Part shown: one piece after another, positions 1 to 8,853 of the stretch | How the letters are laid out: each line of letters opens with the position of its first letter | Numbering within the stretch: the first letter of the stretch is position 1 | From: Boswellia sacra | Taxonomy: Eukaryota; Streptophyta; Magnoliopsida; Sapindales; Burseraceae | DNA: 64,000 nt | Assembly: GCA_013180625.2 (NCBI GenBank) | Contig: SNVD02013030.1 | Span: 1 to 64,000 of the forward strand | Reading direction: 5' to 3' | The notes under the pieces: model-generated | Databases searched by the model: none | Told to the model about the DNA's origin: nothing | The model's input: only the letters and a program-made list of their open reading frames with translations | Made by a program: the position numbers and the translations under genes

Positions 1-4
1 ATGT

Positions 5-1396
5 GTGATTAAGGATGTTAGTAACAATAAGACATTATGTGTTGGTAATAGATGTGGTAATATTTATACAATGGATATTGATGTTAATGATCATGTAGAA
101 AATTGTTTCATTGTTAATCATGATGCTTGGTTATGGCATAGAAGGTTAGGTCATGCTAGCATGGACACAATTTCAAAAATTTCTAAAAATGATTTAGTTG
201 ATGGTCTTCCAAAAATAAAATTTGAAAAGGATAAGATTTGTGATGCTTGTCAATTTAGAAAACAAGTGAGAACTTCTTTTAAACAAAAGAAATTTATTTC
301 GACAAATAAACCTCTACAATTACTTCATTTGGATTTATTTATACCATCAATAACTCAAAGCCTTGGTGGAAAGTATTATGTTTTTGTTATTATAGATGAT
401 TATTTAAGATTCACTTGGATGTTATTCTTGAAAACTAAAAATGAGGCTACACAAGCTTTTTCAAAATTTGTAAAAAGAGTCCAAAATCAAAAAGGATATT
501 CTATTGTGTCCATTAGGAGTGATCATGGTGGTGAAGTAGACAATGTTGCATTTGAAAATCTTTGTGATTAAAATGGTTTTGAACATAATTTTTCCTCACC
601 TAGAACTCCACAACAAAATGGTGTTGTTGAAAGGAAAAATAGGACTATCCAAGTAATGGCTAGGACCATGTTACTTGAAAATAATTTGCCAAAATATTTT
701 TGGGCCGAAGCCGTTAATACCACATGCTTTATAATCAATAGAGTCCATATTAGAGCTTTAATAAAGAAAACTCCTTAAGAACTTTGGAAAGGAAGAAAAC
801 CCAACATTGGATTTTTAAAAGTTTTTGGATGTAAATGTTTTATTTTAAACACCAAGGATAACCTTGGAAAATTTGATGCAAAAGCCGATGTTGGAATTTT
901 TGTTGCCTACTCCAACCATAGTAAAGCATATAGAGTTTTTAACAAAAAGACTCTTACTATTGAAGAATCTATGCATGTTGAATTTGATGAAACTAATGTT
1001 ATTTCTTCAAAGAATTTAGATGATAATATTGTTGAGGTAGAAAGGCAAATCAAGGAATCAAGGCTTGATGAAAAGAGCCAAGATGAATTACAAATTCAAC
1101 AAGAAAAGCTTGAGGAAGTAAATGATTCTTCCAAAGAATTACCAAAGGAATGGAGGTATGCAAAAGCTCACCCTAAAGATCCCATTATTGGTGAACCATC
1201 ACAAGGTATGAAAACTAGATCTTCTTTTAAGAACTTTTGTAATCATTTTGCTTTTGTCTCTCAAGTTGAACCAAAATCTTTTAAAGAAGCCGAAAATGAC
1301 GAAAGTTGGATTTTGGCTATGCAAGAAGAATTGAATCAATTTGAAAGAAATCAAGTTTGGGAATTAGTCCCTAGACCCAAAATCATTCTATTATAG
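5..1396 (+). pseudogene. copia integrase region (decayed)
   Basis: Integrase part of the copia polyprotein, which would insert element cDNA into the host genome. The GAG-pre-integrase signature HRRLGHAS is at about 139-162, and CDAC of the integrase zinc finger at about 240-251. The core follows with HLDLF (about 326-340) and RSDHGGE (about 516-536). One frame holds throughout but carries TAA at 569-571, where related proteins have an ordinary residue, and TAA at 776-778. The PQQNGVVERKNR segment with the catalytic Glu is still readable at about 608-645, between the two stops. The linker from 971 is open to 1396. It then runs out of frame through what looks like one lost A in an A-run near 1380. 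Non-functional as it stands. Confidence 0.85.
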
Positions 1397-2040
1397 GCAC
1401 TAAATGGATTTTTAGAAATAAAGTAGATGAAAATGGCACCATGATTAGAAACAAAGCTAGACTTGTTGCTCAAGGATACAATCAAGAAGAAGGTATTGAT
1501 TATGAGGAAACCTTTGCACCGGTTGCTAGATTAGAATCAATTAGAATGTTGTGTGCATTTGCATGTTATAAAAATTTTACATTTTATCAAATGGATGTCA
1601 AAAGTTCATTTTTAAATGGTTACATTATAGATGAAGTATATGTAGAGCAACCTCTTGGTTTTCAAAATCATGATTTTCCAAACCATGTTTTCAAACTCAA
1701 AAAGGCACTTTATGGCTTGAAACAAGCACTAAGAGCATGGTATGATAGATTGAGCAAATTTCTCATTGATAATGGTTTCGAAATAGAAAAAAGTTGATAC
1801 TACTCTTTTTGTTAAAACAAAAAATGATGATTTATTAATTGTTCAAATCTATGTTGATGATATTATATTTGGTGCTACTAATGTCTCTATGTGTGAGGAA
1901 TTTTCCAAGTGCATGCAACAAGAATTTGAAATGAGCTTAATGGGAGAATTAAATTTCTTCCTTGGACTTCAAATCAAGCAATCAATAGATGGATCTTCAT
2001 TAATCAAGCTAAATACACAAGAGATCTTCTCAAGAAGTTT
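1397..2040 (+). pseudogene. copia reverse transcriptase region (decayed)
   Basis: Reverse transcriptase domain (RVT_2 type) that would copy element RNA into DNA. The open piece 1441-1797 holds [11 protein letters not shown], the [13 protein letters not shown] block and ALYGLKQA, all classical copia RT motifs. The catalytic YVDDI motif is at about 1852-1866, but in another frame: one extra base in the A-run near 1790 shifts the reading frame. A further shift between about 1990 and 2040 returns to the frame of the RNase H. It lies between the integrase and RNase H remains of the same element. Pseudogene. Confidence 0.85.
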
Positions 2041-2043
2041 GGC

Positions 2044-2793
2044 ATGGATAATTCACAGGACATAGAACACACCTTGGGTACATTAACCAAGCTTGACAAA
2101 GATGAGAAAGGAAAAGATGTTGAGGTAACAAAATATCGAGGTATGATTGGCTCTCTTTTGTATTTAACTGCTAGTAGACCTGATATTATGTTTAGTGTGT
2201 GTATGTGTGCCAGATTTCAGTCTTGTCCAAAGGAATCTCACCTTAAGGCTGTCAAAAAGATATTTAGATATCTTCTTGGAACCATAAATCTAGGTCTTTG
2301 GTATCCTAAGTGTGATAATTTTGATCTAATTAGTTATTCCGATGCGGACTTTGCTGGAAGTCTTCTTGATAGAAAGAGCACTAGTGGCTCTTGCCATTTT
2401 CTAGGACATGCATTAGTCTCATGGTTTAGTAGAAAACAAAATTCTGTTGCCTTATCAACCGCGGAAGCCGAGTATATTGCAGTAGGAAGTTGTTGTGCAC
2501 AATCTCTTTGGATGAAACAAATTTTAAAAGATTATGGTGTGGTATTTGATCATATTCCCATCAAATGGACAATACAAATGCCATCAACATTTCAAAAAAT
2601 CCCATACAACACTCTAGGACTAAAGCATATAGAGATTAGACATCATTTTATTAGAGATCATGTGCAAAAAGGAAATATTTCGTTAGAATTTGTTCCCACC
2701 GATAAACAATTAGCCGATATATTTACTAAACCCCTTAGTCAAGATAGATTTTGCATAATTAGAAGAGAATTAGGCATGTTGGATATGTCTTAA
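2044..2793 (+). pseudogene. copia RT C-terminus and RNase H
   Basis: Longest open piece of this element (249 codons). It has the RT connection block GMIGSLLYLTASRPDIMF, then the RNase H domain with SYSDADFAG (first catalytic Asp), STAEAEY (Glu) and the DIFTKPL tail near the C-terminus. RNase H would remove the RNA strand during cDNA synthesis. The piece ends in a normal position, just before the polypurine tracts, and no envelope-like ORF follows. It is open but cannot be made from the upstream frameshifted polyprotein, so I call it pseudogenic. Confidence 0.85.
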
Positions 2794-2833
2794 TTTTGTT
2801 TTTATATGATAATCTTTGAATGGTAGCATATGT

Positions 2834-3057
2834 TAAGGGGGAGAATATATTTAGGGGGAGTAGTTAATTTGATTACATCTTTTTGATGATAACAAAAGGG
2901 GGAGAAATAGTTGGATTGCTTATATTCATAACAAGTGCCATTCTTTTTGCTTATTAAAATGAAGTGTTGAAGCTAAGGAGAAGACTACATGTTATTTATG
3001 ATTTTAGATTATATTTTAAAGCAATCAATGGTTTGTCATCATCAAAAAGGGGGAGAT
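2834..3057 (+). other. cluster of polypurine tracts before the 3' LTR
   Basis: Four GGGGGAG tracts lie at about 2835-2843, 2853-2860, 2894-2903 and 3044-3055. The last one abuts the LTR start at 3058 and is the likely plus-strand primer. Several such tracts before the 3' LTR are a known Sirevirus trait. Confidence 0.7.
2949..2994 (+). repeat. 46-bp direct repeat, copy 1 (partner 3184-3229)
   Basis: GCTTATTAAAATGAAG... through ...CTACATGTTA is identical over 46 bp at 2949-2994 (before the LTR) and 3184-3229 (inside the LTR). The two copies are 235 bp apart and straddle the LTR boundary. Confidence 0.85.
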
Positions 3058-3274
3058 TGTTAGCCCTAAGGCTACATGATAATTTTGATGATAACAATAC
3101 ACATTGATTAATTGAGATTTACTACCATGTTTATTTATGTGCAAGAGTAAGATCATTGAAATAATTTTAAAAATCAAGAAGAGGCTTATTAAAATGAAGT
3201 GTTGAAGCTAAGGAGAAGACTACATGTTAAAGGCACCAAAGTTTAAGAACAAGGATTGACTCAAGGAATGTGAC

Positions 3275-4030
3275 ACATGAGCAATGTTCAATCAATTGGT
3301 CATATATATCTCTACAAATATCCAAATGACGTGATTCTTGAGCCTTTGGAAAGCTTACTCAATTTATAACATTTCATATGTTTTAATGAAATTCAAATTT
3401 CAAGTGCAAGGTTGTCCAAATCATCATGCAAGTTGAAAGACAAATGGAAGCAGCTGACATGAGCACCGAATACTCCATTGGACATATCTTGAGCTAAAAA
3501 AATCAAAATGACTTGATTCTTATGGAATTGGAAAGATGACTTAATTACGAACATTTCATATGTTTTGAAAAAATTCAAATTTCAAACAGAAGGCTGACAT
3601 AATTGACATGCAATTTGGTGGACTGACACAAAGAAGAAAAATCAACTCACATGAGCACCGAATGGTATTTTAGCCATATCTTAAGATAGAGATATCCAAA
3701 TGCTTTGATTCTTAATTTTTTGGAAACATTATTCAAATATGCAGATCTTTCATGTTTTAAAGAAATTCAAATTTCAAACGGAAGGCTGACATAATTATCA
3801 TTCAATTTGGTGGACTGACACAAGAAAGAAAAATCAAGTCACATGAGCACCGAATGGTGTTTTGGCCATATCTTGAGCTACAGATATCCAAATGACTTGA
3901 TTATTAATGCGTTGGAAAGCCTATTCAAATATGCAAATATTTTATGTTTTTCATATTTTCAAATTTCAAGCGGAAAATTGAGAAAAATGGAAGACAAAAT
4001 TATGGTTTTTATGGTGGGCAAAAAATTTGG
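3275..4030 (+). repeat. tandem repeat of about 190 bp, four copies
   Basis: Units begin ACATGAGCA at 3275, 3457, 3649 and 3841 (spacings 182, 192 and 192). Each carries a cat-atct-gag-atatccaaatg block, an aaattcaaatttcaa block and, in the inner units, a ggtggactgacaca block. Copies differ by about 10-20% by eye, so the array is old. It lies in the 5' half of the LTR, upstream of the likely TATA box. Confidence 0.8.
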
Positions 4031-4292
4031 AGTTGGTGTCTTCACTTGATTAAGTTCACCCCATTTGCCTATAAAAGGAGCCCTTCTCCCATGCATTTAG
4101 AACAACAAGAAGAGACAAGAATCTATCAAGCCACAAATAAGAGAAATATCAAGTTTAGAGAGCTTTAATATTCTTTATCTACTCTTTGAAGAGAGTTGTA
4201 CTTTTATTGTAAACAATTTTCTTTGGTCTTGTATTGTGGTGAGAGTTAAATCTACTTGTAAAGGATAAAAGTTATCCTTGAGAGAATTCTTT

Positions 4293-4708
4293 CCTTGGTG
4301 AGGTTGTTCATCAAGAAGAACTCTTGGTGTGGTGTTATCAAGGGTTGAAGAAAGTTGCCTTGGTGAGGTTGTTCATCAAGAAGAACTCTTGGTGTGGTGT
4401 TATCAAGGTTGAAGGAAGTTGCCTTGGTGAGGTTGTTCATCAAGAAGAACTCTTGGTGTGGTGTTATCAAGGGTTGAAGAAAGTTACCTTGGTGAGGGTG
4501 TTCATCAAGAAGAACTCTTGGTGTGGTGTTATCAAGAGTTGAAGGAATTTGCCTTGGTGAGGTTGTTCATCAAGAAGAACTCTTGGTGTGGTGTTATCAA
4601 GGGTTGAAGGAAGTTGCCTTGGTGAGGTTGTTCATCAAGAAGAACTCTTGGTGTGGTGTTATCAAGAGTTGGAAGATAAAGTCTTGGTGAGGTTGTTCAT
4701 CAAGCAAG
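4293..4708 (+). repeat. 65-bp tandem repeat, six copies plus a partial
   Basis: Units start CCTTGGTGAGG at 4293, 4358, 4422, 4487, 4552 and 4617, with a partial from about 4682. The period is 64-65 bp and the units are nearly identical, so this array is younger or better homogenised than the 190-bp one. It lies in the transcribed (R/U5) side of the LTR. Reading frames across it in both directions are repeat artefacts. Confidence 0.9.
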
Positions 4709-5325
4709 TTGTAAAGATTTCTACAACTTAGTGGAAAGCTTAGCTCGTGGAGCTAGGAGCCCGTGGACGTAGGCAAGGTTTGCCGAACCACGTAAATTGA
4801 GTTTGCACTCTCTCTATCCCTATCCTCTTTATGTTTACTTGCACTTGTGATTGTTCTTTATTGTCATTCTCTTGATTGCATTCTATTTTCATCTTCTTCA
4901 CCTTTGTTCTTAAAGAAAGATTTAAATAACTTTGATCTTTCAAGAAAAGTTTTCTAAATCCGCTTTTATAAATAAAAACCCAATTCACCCCCCCTCTTGG
5001 GTTGGCATACCTGGGTCAACAATCTTTTGGTTATCCATTGTCCTTATGTTGCCTCTCAGGGTCTTACTACAAAAGGAGAATATAGATATAACTTTTCTTG
5101 TGGATCTTTCTTTTCACACGCCACCTTGGCTTTCTTTGCTTTACACAACAACAGAAAAGTACCCCTAATCTATATTTCTTCGCTCTGGATAGCCTTAACT
5201 GAATCACAACTTCTAACTCAGAAATTCGTAAGATATCAAAATGATAAAATTTAACCGACGACAAGGCCGAACTGAGAGAACTTTATTATTTTGAACCTTA
5301 ATTTTCAACTCCTTTTGGGAGGATA

Positions 5326-5338
5326 GGCTCTGATACCA
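5326..5338 (-). other. tRNA-Met primer-binding site (left arm)
   Basis: TGGTATCAGAGCC on the minus strand, complementary to the 3' end of plant initiator tRNA-Met. This is the primer site of caulimovirids and of many LTR elements. Confidence 0.8.
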
Positions 5339-5460
5339 TAAAAAAAGAAGCTCGAAGTACAAGTTCTGATACGAGTACTAGGGATAAGGTTTACACAAAT
5401 GATAGACTTACAATAGACTCGGCTAGTATTCCATGTCCTAATACAAAGCCATGGTATATC

Positions 5461-5469
5461 CTTTATATA
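5461..5469 (-). promoter_or_regulatory. TATA box of the left-arm caulimovirid promoter
   Basis: TATATAAAG on the minus strand. It stands upstream, in the minus direction, of the primer-binding site at 5326-5338. It mirrors the right-arm box at 6118-6126. Confidence 0.55.
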
Positions 5470-6117
5470 GGCAAAGCCAAGATGCTTCCTTATCTCTAAG
5501 AAATCTTCTTTATATTACTCACCATACTTTATATCACATCATACTACTTTACAACTCAAACCTTATCACTAACATCATTACACTTGACACCTCACTACAT
5601 GACTCACACATAAAGACAATATTACATCATTACACTAGCATGACTCATCTCATGCTTTATTACCTTATATCACATCATGTCATATCATGTCACATCATGT
5701 CTCTTCGTCAATGCTTTCGCTGATGGGTCCACTTTGCTTCTGCTTTAATCTTCATCTGTGTCAAAGAAGAAATCATCCTGCCATGGAACCTAATTGATGG
5801 GTAGAACTTGTGGATCAATTGATTCATTAGGCATTTGTGGCTGTGGCCAGTGTAATGATGTCACATTATATCTCTTGATGTGACATGATGTGATATAAAA
5901 GTAATAAAGCATGAGATGAGTCATGCTTGTGTAATGATATAATATTGTCTTTATGTGTGAGTCATGTAGTGACGTGTCTAGTGTAATGATGTTAGCGACA
6001 GAGTATGAGTTGTAAAGTAGTGTGATGTGACATAAAGTATGATGAGTCATGTAATAACGTGTAAAGGAGATTCCTTAGAGATAAGGAAGCATCCTAGCAT
6101 AGTATCCTGGCTTTGCC

Positions 6118-6126
6118 TATATAAAG
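6118..6126 (+). promoter_or_regulatory. TATA box of the right-arm caulimovirid promoter
   Basis: TATATAAAG about 130 bp upstream of the primer-binding site and 430 bp upstream of the first ORF. A TGACG motif at 5970-5974, of the kind bound by TGA factors in the as-1 element of the CaMV 35S promoter, lies about 150 bp upstream. That functional link is inference. Confidence 0.55.
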
Positions 6127-6249
6127 GATACCATGGCTTTGTATTGGGGACACGGAATACTAGCCGAGTCTCTTGTAAGTCTATCCTTTGTGTAAACCCT
6201 ATCCCTAGTAATGGTGCCAGAGCTTGTACTCTGAGCTTCTTTGTTTTTA

Positions 6250-6262
6250 TGGTATCAGAGCC
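6250..6262 (+). other. tRNA-Met primer-binding site (right arm)
   Basis: TGGTATCAGAGCC on the plus strand, 13 of 13 bases to the initiator tRNA-Met 3' end. A 293-bp leader separates it from the first ATG at 6556. Confidence 0.8.
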
Positions 6263-6555
6263 TATCCCAAAAGGAGTTGAAAAGTAAGGTTCAAAATAAT
6301 AAAGTTCACTCAGTTCGGCCCTGCCGTCGGTTGAATTTTATCATTTTGATATCTTATGAATTTTTGATTTAGAAGTTGTGATTCAGTTGAGGCTATCCAG
6401 AGTGAAGAAATATAGATTGAGGATATTTTTCTATTGTGGTGTAAATGCTCGAAAAGAAGGCCAAGGTGGCATGAGAAAAAGAGCTAAGATCCACAAGAAA
6501 AGTTATATCTATATTCTCCTTTCATAGTAAGACACTGAGAGGTAACATAAGGACA

Positions 6556-7680
6556 ATGGATAACCAAGAGATGGCAAAGACTGAATTTTCAAAGTCTTCT
6601 TCAGAAATTCCTTTTTCTTCTAGTTCAGTCACAAACTTCCATTATGAAGCAGAGTATGAGTCAGATACCAAACCCAACTCTCTACAACCCTTTCATCTAG
6701 ACCCTCCTAATCCTTATAAGTTTTACGATGTCAACGTTCTTATTCCTAAACTAAAAACCCTTGTTCCTTTTACAAGTCAAAAACTCAAGTTAGTGTATAA
6801 GTCTTTAGAAGTGTTAGTCAAGTCTATTTCTTCTAGTTCCTCAGAAACCTATCTTCCTATTATTTCTGTACCAGATATCCAAAGATATAGTCGTGAAGGC
6901 TACCGTAGAATTCACCTGGGAGCAATTCAAATAGGATTGCAACCATTATTCCTTGGTGGTAAAAATGTTACTTGTTTCATTGCTATTTGAGATACTCATT
7001 GGCTGTCTTTTGAAAAAGCTTTGATATCAGCTGTTGAGGTAGCCCTTAATCAAAGTGATTTCATCATACAAGTTGAGTCTAACTTTACCCTTGATATTTC
7101 CAGGCCTACTTTGCCAAATGCTATCAAAGTCATGATCCAGTTACATGGATTAGAAATGAATCGAATTGAGTCAGCCCTTGCAATTCATCATTCCATGACC
7201 TATAAAGTCGAAACACATCTCTTTTACTTGAACCACACAATTATGCCTATCACTAGACTCATTGGTAATGGCATAATCATTCAGCCTCAAACTTTCAAGC
7301 AAAATCAACTCGTTTTTTCTCCCAAATTGATTAATGAGTATAAGTAGAGTAACAAGTCTCAAACTGTCCATGACAAGCCAAAAATAGGAAAGCTGTGTGC
7401 TGGCAGAACATCAGTTTCTTTTCCAAGAGAATCAGTTCCTATCTATCCTTGTGAAAAGTGTCAGCTGGAAGGCAAGAATCCTAGATCTTGCACTCATATG
7501 CCCAGAACTCATTTCCTTCCCAGATCTCATTCAGTGAGATATGGCAGATCCATTCACATGTTCAAATTTCCAGAAAATGATTTCGTCTCTAATGCCTCTA
7601 GAAATTATGTTGCTAGAAGTTGGGTTGTTCAGAAGCTTGATCCAACAGAGTTTGGTCCTATTGAAAAGGCGGTCAACTAG
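6556..7680 (+). pseudogene. caulimovirid-like 30K movement protein region (decayed)
   Basis: First ORF after the primer-binding site. The reading frame is constant from 6556 to 7680 but is cut by stops at 6988-6990 (TGA), 7345-7347 (TAG) and 7678-7680 (TAG). The middle part carries a segment resembling the 30K movement protein superfamily: HLGAIQIGLQPLF near 6919-6957, then DTHW just after the first stop, then an NFTLDIS block near 7081-7101. This family widens plasmodesmata for cell-to-cell virus movement. The third piece has clustered cysteines (CEKC...CTH, about 7450-7497) and PRTHFLPRSH. The ATG at 6556 is chosen because both palindrome arms conserve it. Exact virus genus unknown, and no function is expected. 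Confidence 0.6.
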
Positions 7681-7745
7681 CATAATACTAATGCTTTACA
7701 ACAAACAAAGCATTAGAAGCTATTGCTGAGCAGTAGGAGCAGATA

Positions 7746-8853
7746 TTGCAAGAACTTCATGAGATACGCAGGAGACTTAAGAAAGTTCACAGGCTTACAG
7801 TTAAGCAACATTCAGATGCTCATGAAAAGCCTTGTCCAATCAACATGATTGTCAGCACTGGAGTTGACAGTGACTATTTTCTTAATCAAGTTCGTGAGGA
7901 GCAGCAGAGATACTTTGAGCAAAAGAAGAAAAAGAAGATTTCTTGGAAGAAAGATAAGCCGAGAAAGCATATAGATATTTGGGAAGAAAGTCCTACAGGC
8001 AACAGTATCAAAGGCTTTTGGAGAAATTATGATATGCCACATGTGCAGCCTTGGCCGATCATGCCTCTGGTTGGGATGATGATCAATCTGGTTCTACATT
8101 AGTGGATGAAACAATTCCACAAATTCTTCCTCTTCCTCAGTTGCTGAACTAGTTATGATGGAGCAGCCTCATATTCCTGCAAATCCCACATATGTTGATA
8201 CTACTGGCAGATTTAGGCAAAAAACTCCTCAGTTGAAACAAGACGTGAGTAGAGGAGAAACATCAGGAGTTTCTTCTTCAACAAACGTTGGTGACAGCCA
8301 AAATCAAGAAAATCAATAAGAGCTCGGTGTTCAAATTCAGGTGCCTAACGCTCCAAATATAAAAACTTTTTGGAATATTGATGGTCTAAAACCAGAAGAA
8401 AGACCAGCATATTTCAAAAAGATGCTAGCTTAGGCAAAAGGAGAAATTCTGCGTGCTCTACGTCTTAGCAAAAGAACAGTCACTCTTCGACTTGTCTCAG
8501 GATTTCTTGGATCCTTGAGAAGATAGTGGGCAAATACATTTACTCTGGTAGAGAAAGAGTATATCCTTAGTCATGATCAGCCATATAACGAATTAATCAG
8601 ATATATGGTTGCTCATTTCTTTGGCACTAGAGAGCGAGAAAGTGAAATTTTTGAAAAGAAATATCTTCAGAACAAGTGCTATGATGTTCAAATGCTTGAG
8701 CAATATTTTCTCAAACAAGAATCTCTCTACTTCAAATTTAACAAGGAGACGTATACAATCAAAAGAACTTTTGTTCTTAATATGCTAGGCCCAGTAGCAG
8801 AGATGCTTGAAGCAAAATCAAAAGAACTATGTTCTTATTTGTACAATCTTTAA
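7746..8853 (+). pseudogene. caulimovirid-like capsid/gag region (decayed)
   Basis: Follows the movement-protein remains after a frameshift between 7680 and 7746. Piece 7746-8102 begins with an acidic and basic, coiled-coil-like stretch (EIRRRLKKVHR) and then a lysine-rich block. Piece 8605-8853 follows a gag-like segment with GFLGSLRR near 8500-8523 and continues with charged helices. Several stops and a frame change lie between 8103 and 8604. The order movement protein then capsid fits a caulimovirid polyprotein. No protease, RT or RNase H follows, so the copy is cut off here. Capsid identity is inference from position and composition. Confidence 0.45.

Larger units (their letters stand above)
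1..5021 (+). mobile_element. Sirevirus-like Ty1/copia retrotransposon, 3' part
   Basis: The left end is cut by the window, so gag, protease and the 5' LTR are not visible. What is seen, in order, is GAG-pre-integrase, integrase, reverse transcriptase and RNase H in the copia order, then several GGGGGAG polypurine tracts, then a long LTR starting TGTTAGCCC at 3058 and ending CAACA at 5021. Integrase before RT is the Ty1/copia hallmark. Multiple polypurine tracts and a roughly 2-kb LTR are known traits of the Sirevirus lineage, so that placement is an inference from layout. The coding part is dead, with two in-frame stops and at least three frameshifts. The next five bases (5022-5026, ATCTT) would be the right target-site duplicate if the element is intact outside the window. 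Confidence 0.85.
3058..5021 (+). repeat. Sirevirus-like 3' LTR (1964 bp)
   Basis: Starts TGTTAGCCC directly after a polypurine tract and ends CAACA after a pyrimidine-rich stretch. This is the usual TG...CA form. It holds two blocks of internal tandem repeats (about 190 bp x4 and 65 bp x6-7). A TATA-like CTATAAAAGG lies at about 4070, between the two repeat blocks, where a promoter is expected. Confidence 0.75.
5022..6572. repeat. imperfect palindrome of two caulimovirid promoter regions
   Basis: Left arm 5022 to about 5702 is the reverse complement of right arm about 5873 to 6572, with about 170 bp of unmatched centre. Both arms contain the same ordered landmarks: TATA box, tRNA-Met primer-binding site, long leader and the first coding ATG with its next codons. 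The arms differ by small indels and substitutions (roughly 90% alike by eye). The left arm stops exactly at the LTR end at 5021, so the Sirevirus probably inserted into it. Confidence 0.8.

Noticed and set aside
4252..4542. ORFs in both directions over the LTR repeats
   Set aside because: Repeating peptides arise from the 65-bp tandem repeat, not from a gene.
3275..4708. CRISPR-like array
   Set aside because: Repeats have no distinct spacers and lie in a plant retrotransposon LTR.
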